DNA from: Scolanthus callimorphus
Taxonomy: Eukaryota; Cnidaria; Anthozoa; Actiniaria; Edwardsiidae
Length of the DNA stretch: 64,000 nucleotides
Direction of reading: 5' to 3'
Assembly (NCBI GenBank): GCA_033964015.1
Contig: CM066914.1
Location: forward strand, 17,873,637-17,937,636
Shown: positions 1 to 11,772 of the stretch, in pieces
How positions within the stretch are numbered: the first letter of the stretch is position 1
Layout of the letters: the number at the start of each line of letters is the position of its first letter
The notes under the pieces: model-generated
What the model saw: only the letters and a program-made list of their open reading frames with translations
The model's database searches: none
Told to the model about the DNA's origin: nothing
Made by a program: the position numbers and the translations under genes

Positions 1-707
1 ATTGATGAACAGCACAGTAAACCCAACTGCCAAACTCTGGCAGCAACGGCAAAGTCGTGTGTTACCTGAAACAGCTGTAATGTTGTTATCTTTGCTGTAA
101 TTCCATATTATTGTGAAAAATATTCTCAGATACTGGTATTTTCAATCTTCTATTAGTTTCTCTAGTCTTCAAATTTTTAGGCTAATTCAGAAAGGATTTT
201 CTCAATACCATCTGATGCGTTCCTTGTTGCCTAAATCAGATGATATTCTGCAAAATCGAGCAGGATAATTCTGTTTTTTTTCAGCGAATTGATAGCACAA
301 AAGCATCCTAGAAAAGATTTGCTTTTTGCATATTTTTGTACCAGCTCAACATATCAAATTTCACACAGATGACAGGGCAGAACCCCCCCCCCCCCGATTT
401 GAATATGAATAGATATTTTGTTTTATGCCACCTCGTTCTATAAGAACTTCAGAGAGATGCAAATCAGCAGGGGGAGGTGGGATTCACAAGATATGTGCAG
501 AAGAAAGATATCACAGTTTCCAGGGATGTCAAGCATAAGACTTCAGAAATTGGGAGAAACCATGGGATTTCAGATGAAATACATTAAGATTATGAGAAAA
601 TTCCAAGACAGAAAACCAGGAAATAAAGTAATGTGGCACCTCAGACTTCCCTGGGTTTCAATGACCATACTTGGGCAGTGCATCTAGTACGGTTGACTCT
701 ATCTCAC
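1..707. other. PPP5C intron 2 with a dispersed repeat
   Basis: No exon was found here; the donor after the KKYIK codons is at 707. The stretch 228-375 and the bases near 655-683 match 14336-14475 and 14515-14543, so this intron holds one copy of a dispersed repeat. A poly-C run lies at 386-397. The open frame at 418-687 lies largely inside this repeat copy and has no family resemblance. Confidence 0.6.
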
Positions 708-1087
708 CTTGATGTACTTCTTGTCAAGCTGTATTGCTTTAGTGGCATCCCCTAAAGCTAGCCCATAATATTCATTCTTCAGGTAGCAAAAGCTACGATT
801 CCCGTAATACGCAGGGACAGACGGGTTAAGCTCTATTGCCATGCTGTAGTGGCTAATGGCTTCAGTATACTTTCCCTCTGAGAAAAATAACGGAGGTCAC
901 GATTGATAAAATCCTCATTTTCTCTATGAGATCTTCTCTAACATTTTCCCAATTATTTCAATCAAATTCATTGTTCTGCAATAAAAAAGAGATTACCTTT
1001 AAAGTAGCCATTTGCGATCGTCTTCAATCTTTCCGCTTCTTCCTCTGTTGAAATCTTCTCACCTTCACCTTCACCGTCAGCCGCCAT
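708..1087 (-). CDS. PPP5C: Serine/threonine protein phosphatase 5, N-terminal TPR exons (partial)
   Basis: Two coding exons on the minus strand: exon 1 at 1087-997 (91 nt, ATG at 1087) and exon 2 at 877-708 (170 nt), joined by GT-AG sites in frame to give 87 residues. The product has an acidic N-terminus and then two tetratricopeptide helix pairs (about residues 18-83). It keeps the signature AYYGNRSFCYL and ALGDATKAIQLDKKYIK. In PP5 these repeats bind the C-terminal tail of HSP90 and autoinhibit the phosphatase. The dicarboxylate-clamp positions K22, N26 and N57 are present (human K32, N36, N67, recalled). The catalytic domain is outside the window; 1-707 is the start of intron 2. The orthology rests on the TPR stretch alone but the match to PP5 is specific. 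Confidence 0.9.
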
Positions 1088-1569
1088 TTTGGATGTTGGA
1101 TGGCGCCAGGTCTCCTCGACAATAAACCACAGGTAGCCTGAATTATGAACGGGCGTGATTTTGCTGTGGCGTGGTCATTTCTCGCCTTTGTCTAGACACA
1201 GTTAAATTTTATGACCATGAATTCTACCTTGAAACTGTCATGAGGAAAATATGGGAATGGATAAACAACAACCGAGGAAAAGAACGATGAATAAAGAGAA
1301 CTTTTTGTGTTTCCTGGCTGAAAACCAGAACACACCCTAATTGGACAACCCATAACAGATAATAAAACATATTGTTTTTTCATTTTTCCGAAAAATTCTG
1401 TACTAAATGCAGGTTTGATCTCGAAACACGTGGCACGACACCACGTACATATGCGTCGCCTTAGCACGAAGTCGAGGCTCAGCCTCGTTTTCGCGCCTCC
1501 GCCATTTGTAATGCTTGCATCACATGGACAGAGAAAGTTTAGTGGGCCGACATGGAGGGTTGAGCTTTC
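1088..1569. promoter_or_regulatory. Head-to-head promoter between PPP5C and MSL1
   Basis: The two start codons diverge with only 482 bp between them. Visible elements are a YY1-type AAAATGGCGG on the minus strand at 1090-1081 that overlaps the PPP5C ATG (a placement typical of YY1 sites in housekeeping genes), a palindromic E-box CACGTG at 1427-1432, and a CpG-containing stretch at 1430-1505. No TATA box stands out on either side. Transcription start sites cannot be read from sequence alone, so the split of promoter and 5' UTR is unknown. Confidence 0.6.
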
Positions 1570-4500
1570 ATGAATTTGAACAATTCTTTTCGTGGTGTGT
1601 TCGATCGAACCTGCCGAATAATTCTCCAGATGGTAATGGCAACAGAATTACCTCCAAATGGCAGTCTAAACTCGCATGACGTGAAAACTGCAGCGTTGCC
1701 GGCAGACATGAAAGGAGCGCCGAACCAGAGCACGCGTAGCGAAAGACAATTCAAACGGACTTTGCGCTCAAAAACATCAACCATTTCGCATAATTCAGTT
1801 AGCAAAGAAGGTGTACAAGATAGCAAAATATTAGACAATGAAAATGGTACGTCGGGGAAGCAATCGGAAGCGCTATCAAACGTGGAAGCTCCAAATCTCA
1901 AGAACGATTCCTCAGCCTGTCAGTCCCAAGTGGCCCATCTCAGGCAACTTCTATTATTACATTTGGAGCTTATACAACAACAACAGGAACAGCTCCAGCG
2001 AAAAGACAAGGAACTCAACCAGCTCAAGATAGATAAAGAGCAAGTAAGATACTCTGCAAACTGTTTATTGTAACCCGCAAGGCATTTTTATTTGCGTTAT
2101 TCGTGTTGTTTTCCTTGCTAGACAGATAAAAGCGGGATCCGCATAAATTTATTTTTGTCAATGTTATTTGTGGTCAGCGGCTTTCTGTATTCAAAACATG
2201 GCGCCTTGTCACCGTCACGTGGCAAAAGAGGTGATTATTTCCGGTTCCGGTCTAGATTTTAAGCTCTTAAAGATTTTTAAATACTTTTTTTACAAATATT
2301 TTACAAATATTCTTTAAACAGAGTAGCAGAAGTATTTTTAGCAAAGATGCAAAATATTCAGCCTGATCACATTGAATTGTAATTATTTTATTACCTTTGT
2401 ATTTATTATTTTTTGCTTCGATATTTGAATCTGGATCTGTTAGGTAAGTGTGTAGCCAGGGGAAGGGTCCAGCAGGTCCCCCCTGTTTTGAAAATCAAAA
2501 TACAAAAAAAAAAAAAACATGTTATGAATTTTCCAAAAATCTGGAAAAAACTGGAGGGAAAAATGCCAGCTTCTAATCTCTGCCACCATTTTTCTAACTA
2601 TGCTGGCTAAGTCACTTGTATGACTTAAATCTGCATGACTCAGATTTGGTTACAGGAATGAAAACACAAATTTATTTAATGCTTTCAGCTTGAATCTCGA
2701 ATGCATCGGATGGAAAGAAGAATGGCAGTGAAAAAGAGACACAGAGATCTAAGTGGCAGTGACTCAGAAGTTTTAGAGAAAAAGGCCAAGCAAGTTGTCC
2801 CTAAAAGGTAGAATACTCACAAAGTTTTCATTGTTTTGTTCTAGTGTTGACTTGGTATTTGAAAAATTAAGTTGTTCCCCAATTTCTATCCCCTGTTTAT
2901 ACTTCCTCATACTTCTTCCATAATGTACATTGTGCTGACAAGCACACAAGTTCGTTAGAGGTTAAGCCCAGTAATTTTATGCTTGCTTTACAACATTTGC
3001 TCACCAGGCGTACAGCTGAACACTAATAACTTGGATGGCCATGTTTATATCAGCAACAGAAAGTCTCCAACATCTCTTGGAAGTGTATTTATTGTTCCTG
3101 TCGTGGAAGTGTATTTATTGGCAATTCTCTGAAATGAGCATAATTATTATGCTTATTCCAGTCCTTAAGAGCCTTCTTCTAATTCCCAATGAAAGTAGAC
3201 ATGAAGAGTCACGCATCCTCGTAAAAAGCAACCCAACTATGTTATAGAATAGTAAGATAATGTATATTGTGATTTCCACAAAAATGTCCTCACCTTCAAA
3301 GCTATACCTGATTAACTGATCTTTTCAGGGAATAGAGGCCCTATTTTTGATATGACTTACTATAGTTTGTATTTTCACACTGGATGGAGGCATGGATATT
3401 AATTGGTGTTATAACACAATCTTACATTTTGCCACTCCTCTCTCACATATGGATGTTGCTAGGTTAATACAGTTAGGCCCATTGGGTGGTTAAAATTGCA
3501 TTCAGGAATTTGTAGAAAACATAGTTTTAGACCTGAGGTATTTGGAAAGGTTTTCGAAAATTTGGGACAACTTTTTGAGCTTGCCAAAGAAACCGGTAAT
3601 TTTGAAAATAATGTTAAAATGCTTTCCATTTGACACCATTGCTATTTTTCCCCTGGAAAGACGTTTTCCATTTGATTTCCGACCAGTATTGCCAAAAATG
3701 TGTGGTAAATGGACAGCCTCTTTTGATTCCCAGTGGAGACACCCACATGACTTATTGTTTTGACCATTCCATTTGACCCCAGAAATTCCCAGAAACTCAA
3801 ACCAGAAATTTTAGGCTGCAGGGCTCTAAAGTCCCTAAGCAGACATGGTTTTGTCTACTGGTGTAAGGATTAACAAAAAATCCAGAAAATGTTAGTTGAA
3901 AAGTTTCAATCTAATACTAATGTACTGTGTTATTTTCTAATGCATTGCTTTGTAGAAATAAATATATGATTGATGAAAATGTTGTTTATTTTCTTATATA
4001 ACAATAAATAACTATTAACTTTGCTGGTTAACCAAAGAAATCCAAAAACAGAAGAAACCTTTAGACTTCATCTTGCAGCTTGAAACCAAAGCAATGTATG
4101 TCTGTTACACATATTGTCATGAATGGACCATTCCAGCAGCCTGGTGTATTCAGCCTATAGGCCTACAGTTGCACTGCAAATGTTTGTGGGACTTTGGTTC
4201 AAGTACTGCACTGCATTCATGAGCTTAGCCTGTAGATTTGTGAAATCATGCCTATGCCTGAGGCTATGCATGCAACTTTTTAAAATCCTGCATATGCCCA
4301 GTAAGTGCACCCACATTCTTCAGTTAAGAGATGCCCAAAGCAGGTCCCAAAATTACCAGGTTGCAGCATGCATGTTCCTTCTCTTTGTTCACAAAATGTA
4401 TGATATGAACACATTCGTCTTTGTCACACAGGCACCATCTTGAATTTTCATCCCATTTATTGAGCATGGAAATGAGGCCAAGCAGGGCACAGGTTTTGCT

Positions 4501-7500
4501 CATGTTGGAAAGCGAAGCCTGATGCTGGGATTTATGGTACAGAAGTTGACTTAGCTACCAAAAAGTACTCCTTACTTGGTTTAGAACCAAAAAGTTGATT
4601 GGCTCATTGCTTTTTTCTGCTTTGCCGGGTCATTCTGGAAACAAAATGGTGGTGTGTGTCAAAGGCAAATGCATACCATTATAGCTGGAATTGTTCATTC
4701 ACAAAGCAGATGTACAAAATTTTATGTTACAATTTTTCTGGTGGGGCGCAAATTTTATTTGCTCTGAGAAACAAAAACATCTTAATTTATCGAAATAATC
4801 AGTGCTAAGGATGACATTTGAAACTACAGTTATATAGGGAAGCTGTCTTGAAAATGATATTCTCTTATTTGCATTTGAAGAACCGGTATTTGGGAAAAAA
4901 AATATCATTGTCCCAAGCAAGAGACTCTTACTGTTGTCTTTACATCCCACAGTCGTCGCTTATCTGCAGAACAAATGATCAGGACCAAGCGAGTACCAGC
5001 AACATTTTCTGTGGTTATGAGTTCTCACATGAGTGAAGACGTAAGTTATGATACACATATGAGAACAGAGTTGCTCTATCTGCATGACAAGCCTCAGGCG
5101 TCAGTTACCAAGTCCAGCACCTCCACTGACAAGACGGAAACAGATTCTAAGGGCGTCATTGGTAAGCTCCCTAGACAGAAGTGCAGCATGACATTAAACA
5201 CTGATTAAATTTTGCAAACACAAATGTTCCCTCAATTTACCCCTCAGATTACATATCTGAACCCCTACAGTTTCCTTGCAAAGAAATACATTGTATGTAT
5301 TTTTTTCCGATTTTAGCACATTATTACTCGAATTTCTGGCAGATTTCGTCTTAAGCTCTGTATGCCATAGCTGTCACTTTGAGGCTTGTCTCGAGGTTAA
5401 AATTTTCTTTCAATCTCATACGGTACTGTTTTATTGGCTGATTAACAAGAATGGCCAAACAAAAAGAACTGAGTACTAGTTATACTTGTTAGCAACTACC
5501 AGTTATATTGTTTTTAAAATAACAGTTCTGGAAAACTTTGGAAATTTCCTTGAAGATCTTATGTTCCCAAGAGCAGAAAGAGCATGTGAACCCTAAGTGA
5601 AAACTTGGGCACAATGACACTAAAAGAGAGAAAAAATTACATGCCATTCAATTCGTTTAGTTCCCCAGTGGCAATTAAATGAGCTGACACCATTGAGTGG
5701 TAAAGCTGGTAGATCTGGAACAAGAAACATGGCAGCTGCTTCCGCAGATCCGCCTGAGGTAAAGCTAATGTACAAGTTATGATTCAAATATATCTTTCTG
5801 ACTTATGCTTTTTCTTCAAAATTTACATTGAATACCTGGTGCACTTGTTGCATTACCTTTCAGAATATAGATGATGAGATATTTGTGAAAAGGCATCAGA
5901 AGCAAGAATTGGAGGAGAGGCGAAGAAAAAGGTATCAGCATAGTAACAACATTAATAAAATACGCGTTTCAGGCCCGTAGCTCGCATTCTTGGGGGTTCT
6001 TTGTCTTAAGTTTATCAGTAAAAATCCTGTATACATGTAAGTCAAATTTATACCATTTTGTTGTGTTTCCTAACTGTTTTGTGACCAAAAACCTGATTTT
6101 TCTGGCCCCAAGGGGGGTTCGTTCGAACCGCCCCTCCTATGGGCCTGCTACGTTTATTTTTAAACACTGTGTACTGTTGGAATTGAGATTCAATCTTGTC
6201 GTGTAAAACGCTTTATAATGAAGAGTAACGTGCCACTTCTGTGAGTCCTTGTGAAAATGTAAAAACATACTTCACTAACATGTATGATACATGTATTTGA
6301 CTGCATTTTGTTTGCTATTGTGTAAACAGATGGGACGTGCAGCGTTACAGAGAACTTCAAATGCACAAGAGTTTAGAGGAGAAGACGAGAATGCGAGAAG
6401 AGGCACGCCTGAAAGGGAGGAAATCCCTCAGTAAAGACGCCGCCGAACCTGGCAACGAAAAAATGTCTGTTCTACCTATGAGTGAAGAAAGTAAGATTTA
6501 TAAGAACCAACTCCATTTTTGAAGAGTTTGAGATTAAATGTTGCCTGGGAATTCTTTGGCACTTATGTTGAGGATATGACTAACTATAGGACTAACCAAA
6601 CTCGGTGGCGTTGTTTCTATTTCAGTTCTAGCACTAGAAGTATCGGACACAGTTCCTGTTTCAGTATTTGGTTCTCCAGTGCCACTTTTTCAAACAAGGT
6701 AAGTACACGCAACGTTCGAAACATTTTTTTCACGTACATTCACAAGTTACAATATTTTATTTTTACACGCCAATTACGGTACAAATGCCTATAAGAGGAG
6801 ATTTCGTATGACTGTGGAAAAGTTACGGCGCGTTCTGTGCCGTTCATAATCATTATGATCATTTCGCGCGATGTGATTGGCTGAATGTTTAACGAGAAGG
6901 CGAGGTTCGGTACCATGTTCCGCGCCTTTTCACAGTCATGAAATCTGCTTCAACTGTATTGTGTCGTGCCGTGCCTAAGCATTTTGATTGGTTGATCAGT
7001 ATTTTCGCGCGATGTGATTGGCTGAATGTTCACGATAAGGCGAGGTGCCTAGCCGTGACCGGATTGGATCTTTTGTTATTCAACAGCTGTGGTTGGCTGA
7101 TAGGTCCCAAAGGGGTTCCTATTAGTCCGGCGGATTAGAGCAAATTTCCGAGGAAAATAGGCTAAAGCTCCAATTTTTTGCCAGGTGATAGTTTTCAATG
7201 TATTTTTAAATCGTAGATATGGAGGCACGCTAGAATTCATTCTTAGCGAAAGCTAGGGAGGTTGTAGAGTGAACTATTGTTTAGCTCAATAGCAGCCATT
7301 TTGAATGCTTTGTTATTCAAATGAGGTTTAGAACTTAGCTTTGCGAACTTTCAAGTTGTTCTCTAGACTGCACAGCCATAGCAGCTCAACATTTGCTAAT
7401 TCTGAACTATGGATTGGTTTGACTGACTTCGGTTGAACGTCTCCTTAGAGTTTTGAGATTATTAAATGTCACGACCAGTTTATTGGGAATGTTTATAATT

Positions 7501-8320
7501 TACATTGTAAAACAATAGCCTGACTGAGATTTGATAAAATGTTTCAAGAATGACCAACAAATTCTAAAAAATATCAAGATAATTGGTACCATGTGTCGAA
7601 TATGTAAAAAGAAGCTTGTCTCTGAAACTTGCACATGATATTTTCTACCTAGTAGAGGGGGGCGTAAGGGGGGTCGAAAAACCGCAAAACCGCATTAAAA
7701 AAAACGAAAAAACCGCAAAACCGCAAAACCGCATCGAGGTTTACCGAAAAACCGCAACCGCAGCAAAATTCTGTGCTATACTCTATAAACACGGACGATA
7801 GAAGATTTCACTAAGTGCCGCAGAGCTCATGAATAACAAAGGATTCAAAGATGGCTGCCAATGGCAAAACAATGGTTCACATTAAAACTGTTCTAGCTTT
7901 CGCTACGAATAAAATTTAGCGTGCCTCCATATCTTATCTTCAATAAACTACTAAAAACTATTGACATGCAAAGTTTGGTGTCTTTAGCCAAAAGTGCGCG
8001 ATTTTTACGCTAATCCGCCGGACTATATTGTTCTTCGCATTTCACAAGTTCAAACTGAAACTTTGCATCAAATTTTCAACTGCGTTTTTATTCTTGTATG
8101 CCTGCAATGCGGCCTGGTTGCTTTATGAGCTTTAACAACCACTTCTTTTGTTGTTTTCAGGGAATTTGACGTGCCCTGGTTTAGTCTTGAGAGAAGAGAG
8201 CTGCAAGAACGAGCCACAAAAGAGAGACCCAAAGCTTACTCGAGAAGAGGGCGTGGCCGTGGACGTGGGAGAGGACGGGGGCGGGGTTTCAGGGGTAGTA
8301 GGGGTAGAAAGATCACGTGA
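1570..8320 (+). CDS. MSL1: MSL complex subunit 1 (male-specific lethal 1 homologue)
   Basis: Eight exons join in frame into 453 codons plus stop: 1570-2043, 2689-2807, 4953-5161, 5661-5758, 5864-5931, 6330-6490, 6626-6698, 8161-8320, all with GT-AG introns. MSL1 is the scaffold of the MSL complex that acetylates histone H4 Lys16. Residues about 120-175 form a Leu/Gln-rich coiled coil (LRQLLLLHLELIQQQQEQL), the MSL2-binding region of the family. Residues about 205-420 match the PEHE domain, which binds the acetyltransferase KAT8/MOF and MSL3; anchors are NIDDEIFVKRH, RRRKRWDVQRYRELQ and FDVPWF. Residues 429-450 are an RG-repeat tail. Met1 is the first ATG; Met21 at 1630 is an alternative start. 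The least certain exon is the fourth, chosen by frame and the VPxW similarity. Confidence 0.9.
2044..2688 (+). other. MSL1 intron 1
   Basis: Noncoding, AT-rich. It contains a short GTGTAGCCAGGGGAAGGGTCC segment near 2450 that resembles the ends of hAT-like MITEs seen elsewhere in the window, followed by a run of 13 A. Nothing else is recognisable. Confidence 0.5.
2808..4952 (+). other. MSL1 intron 2
   Basis: A 2.1-kb intron. The open frames on either strand here lack family resemblance and splice-consistent frames. A TATAGCTGGAATTGTTCATT segment near 4680 matches the end of the repeat at 19267-19440. Confidence 0.5.
6830..7065 (+). repeat. Tandem pair of CpG-rich segments in MSL1 intron 7
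   Basis: The segment TTTCGCGCGATGTGATTGG followed by CTGAATGTT occurs at 6862 and again at 7013, 151 bp apart. Both copies continue into a similar AAGGCGAGGT stretch. It sits just upstream of the large foldback element. This is a local duplication with no visible coding content. Confidence 0.65.
7123..8025. mobile_element. Foldback-type nonautonomous DNA transposon, about 0.9 kb
   Basis: The outer ends are exact inverted repeats: TAGTCCGGCGGATTAG at 7123 and CTAATCCGCCGGACTA ending at 8025. Further in, the arms keep pairing: GATATGGAGGCACGCTAGA near 7217 pairs with the segment near 7920-7936, and the GCCATTTTGAATGCTTTGTT region near 7294 pairs with 7838-7858. Each arm is therefore roughly 200 bp, imperfect toward the loop. 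No transposase frame exists. It lies wholly within MSL1 intron 7, only 135 bp before exon 8. A TA or TAT target duplication is possible. Confidence 0.85.
7675..7762 (+). repeat. CCGCAAAA short tandem array
   Basis: Repeated units of ACCGCAAA with A-rich spacers, eight or more CCGC units, in the loop of the 7123-8025 element. It probably arose inside the transposon. Confidence 0.8.
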
Positions 8321-9013
8321 CAGCCCTCATCACTTAGAAGTAGGGAGTTCTATTTTGCAAGATAGTTCTGTTTTGTTTTTCTTGTTACTAGCAAATCAAA
8401 TTGTTGTCATGTGGTTCGTTTTACCATGTGACAACCTCAACCGTCACCTTGTAAAATGTAAGTCATTTATTATACAAGCTTCACGTTTTAAAACATTTTA
8501 ATTATTTAAAAAGACGTTTAATTATGTTTCTATACCTGGGTAATGCTTTTCTCGATTTCCAGATAAAATTTAACATTCGATGTCTCATAGTCGAATGTTT
8601 TGTTATTTCTCGCTGCCTGATTGGCTCACTTCTTCCAAGGTGGTTCGGTTGAAGTATCCAGTAGCCTTACTCGAATGCCTTTTATCTCATTTAGCGTAGT
8701 TCCCATTTTAGTTCAATCAAAAACGGGGTTTTAGTTTTGAAGAAAAGCGGATTTTATTCTAGCAGCATATAGGGTACTCAAATTAAAGGCAGTCAAAGTC
8801 ATGTTTTCCACCATGTGGAAAGCCAGACAATGTTGTAGTTCAACTGCACTTGTATATATGTTTGATCCGTTGTGCTTCTCGGAATTTCACGTACGATAGC
8901 CAAACATTTCGCCACCGGGCAGAGTATAAACGCGCAGTTTTATAAATTGGAATGGTTTCTATAACTCGTGGAACCTAGCGTACAAGCTAAAGGGTAATAG
9001 TCAAAAAACAAAA
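8321..9013. other. MSL1 3' flank
   Basis: This presumably includes the MSL1 3' UTR. No canonical AATAAA is close to the stop codon; the nearest clear cluster is near 9744. Nothing coding was seen. Confidence 0.4.
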
Positions 9014-9295
9014 TAGACTGCCCGCAGTCACTTTGGCGAACGTCCGTAAATCGAGAGAACGTCCTAGTCCCCTTGACATTGCAGTTCGTTTGCGCGTTCG
9101 TTATTTCCTGCTCACGACAGAGTCTAGGTGTCGAGTAACGAGCAGCGCCACGGGGGAGATTCTTTTGGCGCTCTCGCGCTTCGACACTCACGCCATCGCC
9201 GCGCCGTCGGCGCTCATCCAGCGAGACTCACCCCGTGGTGTAAGGCTATAGGACTTATTCGATTAACGGACGTTCGCCGGACTGCAAGCAGTCTA
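9014..9295. mobile_element. MITE with about 35-bp terminal inverted repeats
   Basis: The left end TAGACTGCCCGCAGTC followed by GGCGAACGTCCGT is mirrored by ACGGACGTTCGCC then GGACTGCAAGCAGTCTA ending at 9295. The interior is GC-rich (the CGCCATCGCCGCGCCG segment near 9191) and has no transposase. The open frames crossing it on both strands are by-products of its composition. Confidence 0.8.
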
Positions 9296-9626
9296 ACACA
9301 AAAGAGAACAAAGGAATTAGGGCGTAGTCAAGTGTATTTCACTAATTTGTCTTCCACGGGTTTATGAAAACCATTCTAGAAGCCCAAAGTGGAACTCAGT
9401 TACATGTTTCTGTTAGTGCTGCTCTATTGTGAAACCCTCTAGTCGCATCTTCCATCGTTCGTCCCCTTTCCGCCACGGAACAAGACAGGGTTGCTGTATG
9501 AAATAGTTGCTTTAGCTTAACAGGCGATAGGTGGTTGTCTGTCCGGTAGGACTAGGGGAATTCCGTTTCCCTTGAACTATATGAGGATGATCGTCCGGGC
9601 AAGAACTTAACAAAAGAGTGTGTGAG

Positions 9627-9675
9627 GACCCGCACTTTGATGGATATGCAACTAGGGAAAGGGGAAGTGCGGGTC
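9627..9675. repeat. Short hairpin
   Basis: GACCCGCACTT at 9627-9637 is perfectly complementary to AAGTGCGGGTC at 9665-9675, with a 27-nt loop. Its role is unknown. Confidence 0.6.
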
Positions 9676-10205
9676 GTTATTCGTTCATTAGTAGCATTTT
9701 AAGGAAGTGTTTGTGTCATTTACATTCTTAGAAAAGACGAAAAAATAAATAAATAAGGAAATTAAGTTTGTAGTACTTCTGTAATTTTCCCAATTTCCTC
9801 GCCCGGTTGTATTTTATTTTACATTTGTTTTATCAAGGTTTTAGCTTAATCAGGCGCGGGTTGTTCAAAGGTGGATATTTAAACCAGGTTTTAGTTCTGA
9901 ACAAAACCATCGAGTCACCATGGTAATTAATCCCGGATTAGTGCTAAACCACTTTCGAGCAACCGGACCCAGGACAAATACTTTTAGGCTTCTAGATTAC
10001 GGCTAAAAAATATCCACGCACTTATTATTTAATTCAGCTTGGAAAGCAGAGCTCCTACTACGTCATCAGTATGGAATGTTTCAGCTCGCTGCTCAGACGT
10101 TTTCTCCAGCATGTACTGTATAATAGGCAACCTTGCTGGTTCCTACGAACGTAAGTGCAAGGCAAGTGTGGATCATATTGACGCAAGCGCGAGCCTAAAA
10201 CAACA

Positions 10206-10644
10206 CATTCTCGTAACCTCGCGGGGGAGCCGCTCTTCCCTCTACTAACTATGCACTGACGAAATGCGCGAGATTGTTCTAAAATACAGAGCCGTTCAGA
10301 GACATTCTCGTACCCAGAGCTCCCCGGCTCGCTCCTCGCAGGGGAGGCTCTGGTGACATCCATTTGAGGACCGTTGCTGATTGGCTGGTTTTGAACGTTG
10401 GTGCATGCGCAGAAAGATCTTACTCTCAACTGCTCTGTATCAAATCTCGCGCATGCGTCAGTGGCTGTCACCAGAGCCTCCCCCGCGAGAAGACGAGCCG
10501 GGGAGCTATGGGTTCGAGAATGGTTCAGAGAAAGCTAAGACCTTTCAGCGCATGCTCCAACGTTCAAAAGGCTCTCAAATGGCCGCCACCAGAGCCTCCC
10601 CGCCCTGCGAAGTGACGAGCCGGGGAGCTCTGGATACGAGAATG
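10206..10644. mobile_element. Cluster of CATTCTCG-family MITE copies
   Basis: A complete copy spans 10303-10522: the left end CATTCTCGTACCCAGAGC, then CCCCGGCTCG, is mirrored by CGAGCCGGGGAGCTATGGG and CGAGAATG. A second right half follows at 10555-10644, ending GGAGCTCTGGATACGAGAATG. A degenerate left end starts at 10206. Another member lies at 50052. These are nested or tandem insertions; no transposase is present. Confidence 0.8.
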
Positions 10645-11772
10645 AAAATCAACATTGATTAGTTGCTGGCGCTTGCGTTACTTGATTCACACTAGACGCA
10701 AGCGCAAGGGAACGCTGTCGATTTTATCGTGTCTGTCTTCATGTTCTAGTGTGAACCAGGCACAGGCGCGATGAAGGATGTTAGGACTACAAAAACGTGC
10801 CGATTGAGCCTAATATAATTTCGGCTGTTAACTCGGGCTACAGATCCGACCCGCCTCTCGGTCAAAATGAAGATAGATTTAACGGTAGGCCATTTCTATA
10901 ACGACCAGAAACCTTTGCGCTGTCCCTTCTGTTGCTTTTTGGTCCAGTGGTCTTCGTGCAACTACCGCTATTGTTCCGGCAATGCGGTTAATGTGAATAA
11001 GAAAAGAAAGTTGAAAGAGGAATCTGCGGTAGTTGTAGTAAAATGACGCAATAGTGCAAGGGCTATTCTGGGATGGTTGCAACATCCTCGAACTCACCCC
11101 GCGGGTTCGGTTCGTTCAACGTTCGACACCAAAAATCCCAGTGAGTATAGAAATGCAAAAGTGCTTGTCTTTTCTGGACAGCTGAGCAAATTTGATTTGA
11201 CCTGATCAGCCTGTTCCAAGTTTTCTTACCTGATTTGGAAAGAATAAAGGCTTGTATAATATCTTTCAACGACTAAATAAAAATAAAAAATTGTCGGAAA
11301 AAGCTAGAAGTTTCCGTCATCTGCATCGCAAAATTTGCCACATTTGTCAATCCTCTGTAGCGCCTCCTTTTCGTGCAGTGTTCTGTTAAAAATAATTAAC
11401 CAGAAATTAATTTTATCAAGTTTACATCTCCGAACCTTTCCACAGACAATTCTCTACTAAATGATTCACCACCGCGATTACTGATAAGCCATCAGAGAGG
11501 TTTTAATTCTCTCGATATTGCCCGCGCGCTTCTTTTTTAAGGACTGACTTTTAGAGTATTTTACAACGGTTTCTTACCCTCCACATTGTATATGTCGAAT
11601 ATGAGTAATAGTGCACTATTTTCTGGGGCCAAAAAAGTAAATTTACACCTGCACCGGAACTAAAGAAGCGGCAGTTCGATCGCGCTCGAGCCTGGCGGAG
11701 CCTGGTAACTAGTCTGCACATGGTAAAGAATGATTGGCTGACAGTCACACAACGTGGCGAGAAACTTCCAAC
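10645..11772. other. Spacer and presumed STT3B promoter / 5' UTR
   Basis: No gene was recognised. A CpG-containing stretch at 11660-11775 leads into the STT3B start codon. Open frames on the minus strand at 10879-11269 show no similarity or splice logic. Confidence 0.4.

Noticed and set aside
5526..5596. An alternative MSL1 exon after exon 3 (acceptor AACAG, frame ending in TAA after about 23 codons)
   Set aside because: No similarity to MSL1, while the 5661-5758 exon gives the conserved VPxW segment and keeps the frame into the PEHE domain.
11734..11772. A 13-residue extension upstream of STT3B Met1
   Set aside because: It would begin at TTG; the first in-frame ATG is at 11773 in a good context.
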